From positions 1 through 11,115 of the forward strand of contig JAEYLA010000070.1 in the NCBI GenBank assembly GCA_023461495.1: DNA of 11,115 bases, read 5' to 3'. Below, in pieces: positions 1-6,044 of this stretch. This DNA is from Bacillota bacterium (GTDB lineage Bacteria; Bacillota; Clostridia; Christensenellales; CAG-138). Each line of letters begins with the position of its first letter. Positions within the stretch are counted from its first letter, which is position 1. A program made the position numbers and the translations under genes. The notes under the pieces were generated by a model. It did no database searches and was not told the DNA's origin. It worked only from the letters and a program-made list of their open reading frames with translations.

Positions 1-101
1 ACAAAGGCAATGCGGCTTTACAAACTGCCTCTGTTGCGGTATGCTCACCTCAATATGCAGCCGTATGTATTAGAAATCATCACAAAAGGGAGAAAAGAAG
101 C
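1..101. other. Leader or intergenic sequence before the threonine aldolase gene
   Basis: No gene is recognisable here. The frame of the following gene stays open to the window edge, but the extra residues match nothing known in the aldolase family, and the conserved family start (MRYIDLRSDT) begins at 102. A Shine-Dalgarno-like AAAGGGAG lies at 85-92, nine bases before that ATG. No convincing promoter was found; it may lie upstream of the window, or the gene may be a later member of an operon. Confidence 0.5.
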
Positions 102-1127
102 ATGCGCTATATTGACCTTCGGAGCGATACCGTCACCCAACCCACAGAGGACATGCGTAAAGCCATGGCAAATGCGCCCGTAGGGGACGACGTATACGGG
201 GACGATCCAACAGTAAACGAACTTGAACGGCTTGCCGCGGAAGTGCTGGGGAAAGAGGCCGCTTTGTTTGTGCCCAGCGGCACCATGGGCAACCAGCTTT
301 GCATCATGGCGCAGACCAAGCGCGGGGACGAGGTAATCGTCAGCGATGAGTCGCATATCTTCGTGCATGAGGTGGGAGCCGCTGCCGTGCTTTCAGCGGT
401 AACGCTGCGGCAGGTGCGGTTTGAAAACGGCGTCTTCAATGCGGCAAAGATGGAGCGCGCCATCCGGGAGGAGGACATTCATGAGCCGCCCACGACGCTT
501 CTCTGCATGGAAAACGCGCTCTCCAATGGCCGCGTGGTGCCGCTTTCTGTCATGGAAGAGGTCTACGCCATGGCAAAACGGCATAACCTCAGGGTACATC
601 TGGATGGTGCGCGGCTGTTTAACGCGGCTGTGGCACTCGGCGTGGATGTAACGGCACTCACACAATATACGGATACGGTTTCGTGCTGCCTTTCAAAGGG
701 CCTGTGCGCGCCCGTCGGTTCCGTGATCGCGGGGGATGCGGCGTTTATAGGAAGGGCGCGCAAATGCCGCAAGCTATTGGGCGGCGGCATGCGTCAGGCG
801 GGTATTTTGGCGGCTGCGGGCATACTCGCGCTGACGCAAATGACCAAGCGCCTGCACATCGACCATGAGAACGCGAAATATCTCGCGGAACAACTAAAGA
901 AGATACCGGGTGTGACAGTGGACGTGGACGCGGTGGATATCAATATGGTATTCTTGCAGGTAGAGAGGGAGGAGCGCGTACTCGAAGCCGTACAGAGAAG
1001 GCTGCTTGAAAGCGGCATTAAGATCAACGGCGTTTGGGACGGCAATTTCCGTTTTGTCACTTCCAATGATATCTCCCGCGCGGATATCGATACTGCCATC
1101 GCGGCATTCTCCCGCGCAATCGGCTAG
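102..1127 (+). CDS. ltaE: Low-specificity L-threonine aldolase (PLP enzyme)
   Basis: Cytoplasmic fold-type I PLP enzyme that cleaves L-threonine or L-allo-threonine to glycine and acetaldehyde. The 341-residue length is normal for the family. The N-terminus RSDTVTQPT (7-15) and VGDDVYGDDPT (27-37) are family signatures. SGTMGNQL (59-66) is the phosphate-binding turn. His85 in the SHIF stretch stacks on the cofactor in known members. HLDGAR (166-171) carries the Asp (168) that contacts the PLP ring nitrogen. SKG (198-200) carries the Schiff-base lysine, Lys199. GGGMRQ (227-232) holds the arginine (231) thought to bind the substrate carboxylate. The start at 102 is chosen from the conserved N-terminus and the upstream AAAGGGAG. 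The next gene follows after 60 bases on the same strand with no terminator between, so co-transcription is likely. Stereospecificity cannot be read from the sequence. Confidence 0.95.
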   Translation: MRYIDLRSDTVTQPTEDMRKAMANAPVGDDVYGDDPTVNELERLAAEVLGKEAALFVPSGTMGNQLCIMAQTKRGDEVIVSDESHIFVHEVGAAAVLSAVTLRQVRFENGVFNAAKMERAIREEDIHEPPTTLLCMENALSNGRVVPLSVMEEVYAMAKRHNLRVHLDGARLFNAAVALGVDVTALTQYTDTVSCCLSKGLCAPVGSVIAGDAAFIGRARKCRKLLGGGMRQAGILAAAGILALTQMTKRLHIDHENAKYLAEQLKKIPGVTVDVDAVDINMVFLQVEREERVLEAVQRRLLESGIKINGVWDGNFRFVTSNDISRADIDTAIAAFSRAIG

Positions 1128-1172
1128 AGCAATAAATCCGGCCGGCCGGTCCTTTGCCAGAAAAACACAATT

Positions 1173-1182
1173 AAAGAGGAGG
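1173..1182 (+). promoter_or_regulatory. Strong Shine-Dalgarno for the Ldh-family dehydrogenase
   Basis: AAAGAGGAGG lies five bases before the ATG at 1188 and fixes that start codon. The only other notable element in this 60-base gap is a perfect 12-base palindrome of CCGG units at 1138-1149. It has no following T-run and is not called a terminator. Confidence 0.75.
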
Positions 1183-1187
1183 CTCGC

Positions 1188-2297
1188 ATGGATAACAAGC
1201 ATTATGTGTCTTGGATGCTGATGGAAGCGTTTCTCATCGATGCCTTCAAGGGGTATGGCGTGCCGGAAGAGGATGCGAAGACTGTTGTAGACGTGCTGCT
1301 CGAAAGCGACCGGCGCGGTATTGAAAGCCACGGCTGCAACCGCTTTAAACCCATCTATATCGACCGGATTGTGGACGGTATTCAAAACCCCGTCACCCAT
1401 TTCGAAGTCCTCCGGGAAACGCCCACCACCGCGGTTGTGGACGGCCATCATGGCATGGGGCAGGTCATCGGCGCAAAAGCCATGCAGATGGCAATTGATA
1501 AAGCAAAGCAGTACGGCATGGGCATGGTCGCCGTGCGCAACTCCACCCATTACGGCATTGCGGGCTATTATGCCACCATGGCGACGGAGGCGGGTATGAT
1601 CGGCATCACGGGCACAAACGCGCGCCCGTCCATCGCGCCTACCTTCGGTGTGGAGAACATGCTCGGCACCAATCCGCTGACCATCGGCCTGCCTACGGAC
1701 GAAGCGTTCCCGTTTGTGCTGGACTGCGCCACCTCCATCACCCAGCGCGGAAAAATTGAATATTATGCGCGTACTGGCAAGGAAACGCCTCCGGGCCTTG
1801 TTATAGGGCATGATGGCGCAACCATGACAGATAGCGCGGAGATTTTAAAGGGCCTCACCAGCGGCAATGCGGCGCTTACGCCGTTAGGGGGCATCGGTGA
1901 GGAGTTTGGCGGCTATAAGGGCTACGGGTATGCGACCGTGGTGGAGATTTTATCCGCGGCGCTTCAGCAGGGGAGTTATTTGAAGATGCTCATGGGCATC
2001 GGCGAGCATGGGGAAAAGGTGCCGTATGCGCTCGGGCACTTCTTTATCGCCATCGATACCGAAGCGTTTATGGGACTTGACGCGTTCAAAAAGACGGCGG
2101 GGGAAATCCTCAGATCTTTGCGTGCCTCCGAAAAAGCGCCGGGTGAGGAGCACATCTACACCGCGGGCGAAAAGGAATATCTTGTATGGCAGGAACGCAG
2201 GGAGAAAGGCGTGCCGCTCGGTGAGGCCGTACAAAAAGAAATCCTTGCCGTGCGCGATCATCTTAAGCTCCCGTATACCTTCCCGTTTGAAAGCTGA
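1188..2297 (+). CDS. Ldh2-family NAD(P)-dependent 2-hydroxyacid dehydrogenase (malate / L-lactate / ureidoglycolate type)
   Basis: Cytoplasmic oxidoreductase of the malate/L-lactate/ureidoglycolate dehydrogenase family, which is unrelated to the Rossmann-fold lactate dehydrogenases. Its 369 residues are close to the family norm of about 340-365. RRGIESHG (42-49) is the N-terminal signature. RNSTHYGIAGYY (117-128) contains the family's conserved catalytic histidine, His121. GTNP (160-163) and LDCATS (178-183) line the cofactor and substrate region. TPLGGIGEEFGGYKGYGYA (231-249) is the signature around PLGG..GYKGYG, with two extra residues next to the common spacing. The exact substrate (malate, L-lactate, ureidoglycolate, sulfolactate or a sugar acid) is not decided by these motifs. 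The gene lies 60 bases behind ltaE and ends at a strong terminator, so the two form a probable two-gene operon, though no textbook pathway requires the pair. Confidence 0.9.
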   Translation: MDNKHYVSWMLMEAFLIDAFKGYGVPEEDAKTVVDVLLESDRRGIESHGCNRFKPIYIDRIVDGIQNPVTHFEVLRETPTTAVVDGHHGMGQVIGAKAMQMAIDKAKQYGMGMVAVRNSTHYGIAGYYATMATEAGMIGITGTNARPSIAPTFGVENMLGTNPLTIGLPTDEAFPFVLDCATSITQRGKIEYYARTGKETPPGLVIGHDGATMTDSAEILKGLTSGNAALTPLGGIGEEFGGYKGYGYATVVEILSAALQQGSYLKMLMGIGEHGEKVPYALGHFFIAIDTEAFMGLDAFKKTAGEILRSLRASEKAPGEEHIYTAGEKEYLVWQERREKGVPLGEAVQKEILAVRDHLKLPYTFPFES

Positions 2298-2312
2298 GTA
2301 GAAGAATAGAGC

Positions 2313-2346
2313 AAAAGCCCTCGAAGCTGTCTTCGAGGGCTTTTTT
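2313..2346. terminator. Bidirectional intrinsic terminator between convergent genes
   Basis: A perfect stem, AAAAGCCCTCGAAG paired with CTTCGAGGGCTTTT around a CTGT loop, is followed by a T-run. Because the stem begins with As and ends with Ts, it can terminate the dehydrogenase transcript on the plus strand and the lipoprotein transcript arriving on the minus strand. Confidence 0.93.
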
Positions 2347-2350
2347 GCTG

Positions 2351-2407
2351 CCGGGCGGCGCCCGGTAATCTTTTAGGCATCCGATTTTCGCGGAAAATCC
2401 GGTGATG
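2351..2407. repeat. Two further hairpins in the convergent intergenic gap
   Basis: CCGGGC-GGC-GCCCGG (2351-2365) is a perfect short hairpin. At 2378-2407 an imperfect inverted repeat has GATTTTC (2383-2389) facing GAAAATC (2393-2399), with flanking CAT/ATG and CC/GG pairs separated by bulges. Neither has a T-tail. They may protect the 3' end of the minus-strand lipoprotein mRNA, but no function is shown. Confidence 0.45.
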
Positions 2408-2424
2408 CAGGGATGGTCAAGGGC

Positions 2425-3519
2425 CTATTTCGTGTAGTTGCAATAGAAGTAGGCCGCCGCCTGAAAGCACTGGCGGACGCGCTGGCTGCTAAACGTACCG
2501 GATTCCGTAGCGCCCGTGTAGATGACAGAGGAGCCTGTGATCAGGTTGTAGCCTTCGCCGTCGAGTTCCGTTTCCACATTCAGTTCCAGCACGAGCCCAT
2601 CGGTAAAATCATTAAATACGCTTTCGGAGGAGAGTTCCACCTCCATATACCGGTTGATGATTTCCTCGGGCACAGCGAAATATTCGGGACGCTTTGTACC
2701 GTCTACAAGGGTCTTCCACGCGATGACCTTATTGGTGGACTTGTCGATGACGATGATCATCGTGTTCGGGCCGGGCTCCGCCGCGTCCCAGCCGGTATTG
2801 CTGGATTTTGCATAGTTGAGCGCTTTGGATGTTTTGATTTTGAGCGCCACAACCGCCGTGCCGTCGTCCGCCTTGCCTTCCGCCGCATACAGCACCGTGC
2901 CAAGCGTCTTTTCGTCTACCGTATACCCGGTATTGATGGCGGTATAGGCCGCGGGGTATACTGTGCTGAGCTCCTCATTGTCCGCCTGGTTGGTATCCGC
3001 GGCGTAAGCGTATACGTTTTGCGCATAGTAGGCGGCGGTCTGCACTGCATATAGCACCGCCTTGCAGGTGATGGTCGCGCCGGAGAGCGCATCCGCCTCC
3101 ATTGCAGGAGTGGCGATGGCGCTGCTGTACGCGGCGTCCAGATACTCCTGCGTAATTTGGTCTGCAAAGCCCGCGCTCTGCTTGTAATTTGCAATGTTTG
3201 TCACGCGCTGAATCACGCCATCTTTTGAAATTGTCACCTGTACCGTCATGGATGGATTTTCATCCATGTGGTAGCCATAGTAGCCTTCGGCTGTGATGGA
3301 AACGCCATCCTCTTCCATGACGGCGCTGAGCACCTTGCCGTAATCCTGGAAGCGCATGAAGCTTTCGTCGATCGGGTCTCCCTCGGGTACCTCCGGCGTC
3401 GGAGCTGGGGTGGAAGCGGGGGTGGTGGCAGCTGCTGCGGGCGCTGCGGGCGCGGCGCAGCCTGCGGCCATTCCCAGCACCAGCAGTATGGCGATCAAAA
3501 CGGTCAGTTTGCTTTTCAT
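2425..3519 (-). CDS. Secreted lipoprotein with FMN_bind domain, probably duplicated; predicted ApbE substrate
   Basis: Predicted extracytoplasmic electron carrier with covalently bound FMN, 364 residues. Residues 1-21 form a lipoprotein signal peptide ending in MAAGC, lipidated at Cys21. An Ala/Thr/Pro-rich linker (22-46) suits a spacer across the wall. The first FMN_bind domain spans about 75-172 and ends in DALSGATIT (143-151). This matches the RnfG/NqrC flavinylation motif D-x-x-S/T-G-A-T, with Asp143 and acceptor Thr149. A second region (about 205-364) has the same layout and ends in TGAT (335-338) followed by a similar aromatic helix, but its motif lacks the Asp. A TonB-like or membrane anchor is absent. 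AAGGAG (3525-3530) precedes the ATG. It follows the nitroreductase-like gene by 93 bases on the same strand, and the matching ApbE gene lies just beyond. The FMN_bind assignment is firm for the first domain and inferred for the second. Confidence 0.88.
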   Translation of the reverse strand: MKSKLTVLIAILLVLGMAAGCAAPAAPAAAATTPASTPAPTPEVPEGDPIDESFMRFQDYGKVLSAVMEEDGVSITAEGYYGYHMDENPSMTVQVTISKDGVIQRVTNIANYKQSAGFADQITQEYLDAAYSSAIATPAMEADALSGATITCKAVLYAVQTAAYYAQNVYAYAADTNQADNEELSTVYPAAYTAINTGYTVDEKTLGTVLYAAEGKADDGTAVVALKIKTSKALNYAKSSNTGWDAAEPGPNTMIIVIDKSTNKVIAWKTLVDGTKRPEYFAVPEEIINRYMEVELSSESVFNDFTDGLVLELNVETELDGEGYNLITGSSVIYTGATESGTFSSQRVRQCFQAAAYFYCNYTK

Positions 3520-3560
3520 AGTTTCTCCTTTTTCAACAGGGCCGGGCCTGATACTTTAGA

Positions 3561-3612
3561 AAGCCCAGGCAAAGCGCCTGGGCTTGGAGCGGCTTGCGCA
3601 ACAGCGGTTGCG
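3561..3612 (-). promoter_or_regulatory. Two hairpins between the paired lipoprotein genes, possible attenuator or mRNA-processing site
   Basis: In the 93-base gap, CGCAAC-AGCG-GTTGCG (3597-3612) sits directly after the nitroreductase-like stop codon. AAGCCCAGGC-N5-GCCTGGGCTT (3561-3585) follows, with a 10-base perfect stem. Read on the minus strand the second stem ends in GGGCTTTCTAAAG, only a weak U-tract. Partial termination giving unequal amounts of the two lipoproteins is plausible but inferred. Confidence 0.55.
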
Positions 3613-4485
3613 TTATTTCTCCCAAATGATCCAGTTGTCCGGGAACTCCTTGTCGGTAACGCCGGATTCAACCGTTTCGTCCAGCGTGCCGATGACTACG
3701 GCGTTGACGAACTTCATGTTTTCGTTGCTGTAGGATTGATGGGTGCTGCCGGAATAGTACTGGGTGCCTTCGAGATATTTCGCCGTATCCAGACCGATGT
3801 CGCCATCGTTGAAGCCGTTGACGCCGGGCAGCGCGGGGGACATGAACATGTGGGTACCGTATCCAAGCGCGATAGCGGCCGTGTTGAGATAGCCAGTGAC
3901 GATACCGGCATCATAGTACCCGCGGTCGGGCTGGTAGGGAGCGTTTTCGTCCGTGCGCACATCGGCGCGGAGCAGACGCTCGCCAAAGACCAGAACGGTC
4001 ACGGTGCCTTCCGAGGTGGCAACGCCATATTTATCGCCAATGATGGCAAGCTGCTCGGCAGGATCGGTGACGGCGACCATGTACCAGTCCGATTTTCCGC
4101 CGGAGGTCACGGCCAGAGATGCCATATGGAGCATTGCTTTGAGGTCTTCTTCTGTGGGAGCGCCTTCCTTGGTCGTGATAAAACCACCGGGATTGTTGTC
4201 GGCGGGTTTCGCATTCTGGATCGTTCTCCATGTGCCTTCCTCTTCAAACCACTTTACAAACTTGGAGGCATCATACACGCTTGCCTGCGCCAGGTCGGTT
4301 TCCAGACCCGCGATTTTACTGTTTGCGGCTTCAATATCCGTCTGCAGGGAAGATACCTGGCTCTTTGCGGCGGTCAATTCAGTCTGCAGCGTTGCTGCGG
4401 CCGGTCCTGTGCTGCATGCCGTTAAGAGGAGAAAGAGTACCAGGGTGAGAACCAACGTCAACGATACAAGTCTTGTTTTTTTCAC
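3613..4485 (-). CDS. Nitroreductase-fold secreted lipoprotein with coiled-coil stalk
   Basis: Predicted surface-anchored flavoenzyme of 290 residues. Residues 1-24 form a lipoprotein signal ending in LTAC (Cys24). Residues 32-70 form a predicted coiled-coil stalk with hydrophobics at heptad positions (Leu33, Leu37, Val44, Leu47, Ile51, Ile58, Leu61, Leu65). The rest resembles the nitroreductase FMN fold. TEEDLKAMLHMASLAVTSGGKSDWYMVAVTD (111-141) fits the family's helix followed by the 'aPS.qn.qpW.fvvv' segment, and DAGIVTGYLNTAAIALGYGTHMF (192-214) fits its 'd.g.a..nl.LaA.alGlgt' helix. The usual N-terminal SRRS is not intact; RTIQ (87-90) may stand in. Nitroreductase-type proteins are normally cytoplasmic, so the export signal is unusual. 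The start is GTG at 4485-4483, backed by AAAGGAGC six bases upstream. Substrate unknown. It is transcribed from a strong promoter and followed by the FMN_bind lipoprotein gene. Confidence 0.78.
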   Translation of the reverse strand: MKKTRLVSLTLVLTLVLFLLLTACSTGPAAATLQTELTAAKSQVSSLQTDIEAANSKIAGLETDLAQASVYDASKFVKWFEEEGTWRTIQNAKPADNNPGGFITTKEGAPTEEDLKAMLHMASLAVTSGGKSDWYMVAVTDPAEQLAIIGDKYGVATSEGTVTVLVFGERLLRADVRTDENAPYQPDRGYYDAGIVTGYLNTAAIALGYGTHMFMSPALPGVNGFNDGDIGLDTAKYLEGTQYYSGSTHQSYSNENMKFVNAVVIGTLDETVESGVTDKEFPDNWIIWEK

Positions 4486-4514
4486 GATAAGCTCCTTTTA
4501 CCTGTTGAATTGTG

Positions 4515-4534
4515 AATGATATAACTTTATCATT
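4515..4534. promoter_or_regulatory. Perfect dyad, candidate operator
   Basis: AATGATA-TAACTT-TATCATT is an exact inverted repeat with 7-base arms and a 6-base spacer. It lies about +2 to +21 relative to the predicted start site of the lipoprotein transcript, a usual place for a repressor site. It could also form a weak hairpin at the mRNA 5' end. No regulator gene for it is recognisable nearby. Confidence 0.5.
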
Positions 4535-4542
4535 TCGTTGAG

Positions 4543-4571
4543 ACTATAACAAGAATTAATGGTAGTGTCAA
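4543..4571 (-). promoter_or_regulatory. Sigma-70/SigA-type promoter for the two lipoprotein genes
   Basis: On the minus strand TTGACA (4571-4566) is followed after exactly 17 bases by TATAGT (4548-4543). An upstream TG at the right distance gives an extended -10. The -35 is perfect and the -10 has five of six bases. Transcription should begin near 4536, leaving a leader of about 50 bases before the GTG start. Confidence 0.85.
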
Positions 4572-4590
4572 CACAAAAATGCCAAGATTG

Positions 4591-4599
4591 TGATACAAT
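4591..4599 (+). promoter_or_regulatory. Extended -10 promoter for apbE
   Basis: TGATACAAT matches the extended -10 consensus TGnTATAAT, with one mismatch in the hexamer. The position 17 bases upstream (4571-4576) has no good -35. Transcription would start near 4606, about 37 bases before the ATG at 4643. This argues against any coding start farther upstream, such as the in-frame ATG at 4559. The two divergent promoters share this 157-base region, so they may be co-regulated. Confidence 0.6.
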
Positions 4600-4642
4600 A
4601 CAAAAAAACGACCCTAAATATCGTTATTTGTTGGGATGGAGT

Positions 4643-5968
4643 ATGAAACTGAGAAAAAGTACATATATTTTCCTGTTATGTGTAATTGTGTTTTGTCTCT
4701 TTATAAATGCGTGCGCACAGCCGGAAGTCAGGCAGATACCGGCGCCTGTTGCGCCCTCTGTGCCTGTGGCGGATGCAGAAAAGCGGACCTCAAAATCTAA
4801 GATGACGGGGGAGTTTTTTGCCACGTGGTCCCAGCTGCGCCTGTACGATGATTTTTCAAAGCCGGACAATGTTGCTCGGTTTGAAGGGGTCTGGGAGGAA
4901 ACGAAGGAAGTGCTTTCTGAAATCGAGCAGGCGGTTTCAGTATCTGTGGAAACTTCGGATGTTGCGCGCTTCAACGCGCTTTCTTATGGGGAAGGGATGG
5001 ATATCTCTCCGCATACCGCGGCGCTCCTTCTTGCAGCCAAGGAAGGATATGAAAAAACCAGCGGCATGTTTAACCCGGCCGCATATCCTTTGGTTGATCT
5101 TTGGGGGTTCACGCCAAGGGTCATGAACGCCGCATATGCGCCGCTCTACGCGTATGACCGGGTGCGTGATGAACAAGGGCTGCCGCTGCCGGAGGAGCAA
5201 TATATCCGCGCATTCACAACGCTTGCGGATTTTGATGGGATCCTGCTTTCCGGCGATGCGGAAACAGGCTATAGGCTGCAAAAAATGGTTCCGCCCATTG
5301 AAGTGGACGGCGTATCCTATGAGGCGAAAATTGACCTCGGCGGCATCGCCAAGGGCTATGCCGTGGATGTTGTGATGGAACTGCTTGCCCGGAATGGTTA
5401 CGAATACGGGCTTTTTTCCTGCGGAAGCAGCAGTATGGGGCTGATGAAAAGCGCCTCGCCCAAGTCTGTTGAAAACGGGACGCGCCAATATGAGGTGTAC
5501 ATCCGGCATCCCCGCAGCGATAACAGGAACGATGCCTATCTGAGCGTCGCACAAAAGGACGCGCGCCTTTCTACCAGCGGTGATTACGACAATAGCTATC
5601 TGCTCGGCGGTGTGCGCTATGCCCATATTATCAACCCTGTGACAGGGTACCCGATGAATACGGCGCATGTGGAGAAAGGGCAAAAAGGGATCGCAACCGC
5701 TACCGTGCTGGGAGAGAACGCGACCGTTTGCGAAGTGCTTTCTACGGCATTATGCGCGATGGAGCCCAAAGAGACGATCCGCTTTATCAACGAACAGCTC
5801 AGCGCGTATTCCGTCGCGCTTGTGCTTTACGATACGAATTCTCCAACATTTGAGTTTGTGACCAATATGCCGCCGGAAAGCTACCGCCTGCAGGATAAAG
5901 CGTTCCTGCCCGCGAGCCGTTTGGATGAGGACGGGAACGTCGTCTACGAAGGACAGTTGTTTGAATAA
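4643..5968 (+). CDS. apbE: Lipoprotein FAD:protein FMN transferase (ApbE)
   Basis: Transfers FMN from FAD to a threonine of FMN_bind domains, with Mg2+, outside the cytoplasmic membrane. The 441-residue form starting at 4643 is preferred: it gives a lipoprotein signal (1-24, FINAC, Cys24) and starts after the predicted promoter. Family motifs are clear: FNPAAYPLVDLWGF (143-156), DLGGIAKGYAVD (231-242), STSGDYDNSY (310-319), HIINPVTG (328-335) and the C-terminal GENATVCEVLSTAL (357-370). In the usual A-D-A-L-S-T metal-binding motif the Asp is replaced by Glu364, while Thr368 is kept. The protein is longer than the typical 330-350 because of a linker after the lipid anchor and an insert of roughly 40 residues around 160-215. 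The ribosome binding site is weak (a GGAG only one base from the ATG). It diverges from the gene pair that includes its probable substrate. Confidence 0.94.
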   Translation: MKLRKSTYIFLLCVIVFCLFINACAQPEVRQIPAPVAPSVPVADAEKRTSKSKMTGEFFATWSQLRLYDDFSKPDNVARFEGVWEETKEVLSEIEQAVSVSVETSDVARFNALSYGEGMDISPHTAALLLAAKEGYEKTSGMFNPAAYPLVDLWGFTPRVMNAAYAPLYAYDRVRDEQGLPLPEEQYIRAFTTLADFDGILLSGDAETGYRLQKMVPPIEVDGVSYEAKIDLGGIAKGYAVDVVMELLARNGYEYGLFSCGSSSMGLMKSASPKSVENGTRQYEVYIRHPRSDNRNDAYLSVAQKDARLSTSGDYDNSYLLGGVRYAHIINPVTGYPMNTAHVEKGQKGIATATVLGENATVCEVLSTALCAMEPKETIRFINEQLSAYSVALVLYDTNSPTFEFVTNMPPESYRLQDKAFLPASRLDEDGNVVYEGQLFE

Positions 5969-5977
5969 GAATAAAAG

Positions 5978-6027
5978 TGGCCCGGGCCTCTAAAATCCAT
6001 CATTGGAAAGAGGCCGGGCCATTTCTT
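5978..6027. terminator. Bidirectional terminator between apbE and the dehydrogenase operon
   Basis: TGGCCCGGGCCTCT (5978-5991) pairs with AGAGGCCGGGCCA (6009-6021), leaving one bulged base and a 17-base loop. TTTCTT follows on the plus strand. On the minus strand the stem is followed by CTTTTATT. It can therefore end both apbE and the convergent five-gene operon. Confidence 0.85.
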
Positions 6028-6044
6028 GCACCATGAAGGCGAGC

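Noticed and set aside
3..101. Upstream in-frame extension of the threonine aldolase
   Set aside because: The extension has no family similarity, and the conserved N-terminus begins at the ATG at 102 behind a Shine-Dalgarno site.
1138..1149. Twelve-base CCGG palindrome between ltaE and the dehydrogenase gene
   Set aside because: It has no loop or T-tail for termination and is easily reached by chance in GC-rich DNA; noted only.
894..1811. Minus-strand open frame of 305 codons across ltaE and the dehydrogenase
   Set aside because: Both plus-strand genes have full family motifs in this stretch; the antisense frame spans their gap and lacks a ribosome binding site or recognisable domain.
3268..4425. 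Plus-strand open frame of 385 codons across the two lipoprotein genes
   Set aside because: It is antisense to both lipoproteins, whose signal peptides, domains, Shine-Dalgarno sites and promoter are all recognisable. The plus-strand product is low-complexity and has no family features.
4559..4642. Upstream in-frame ATG extending ApbE by 28 residues
   Set aside because: It would put a polar segment before the lipoprotein signal peptide and would start upstream of the predicted apbE promoter.
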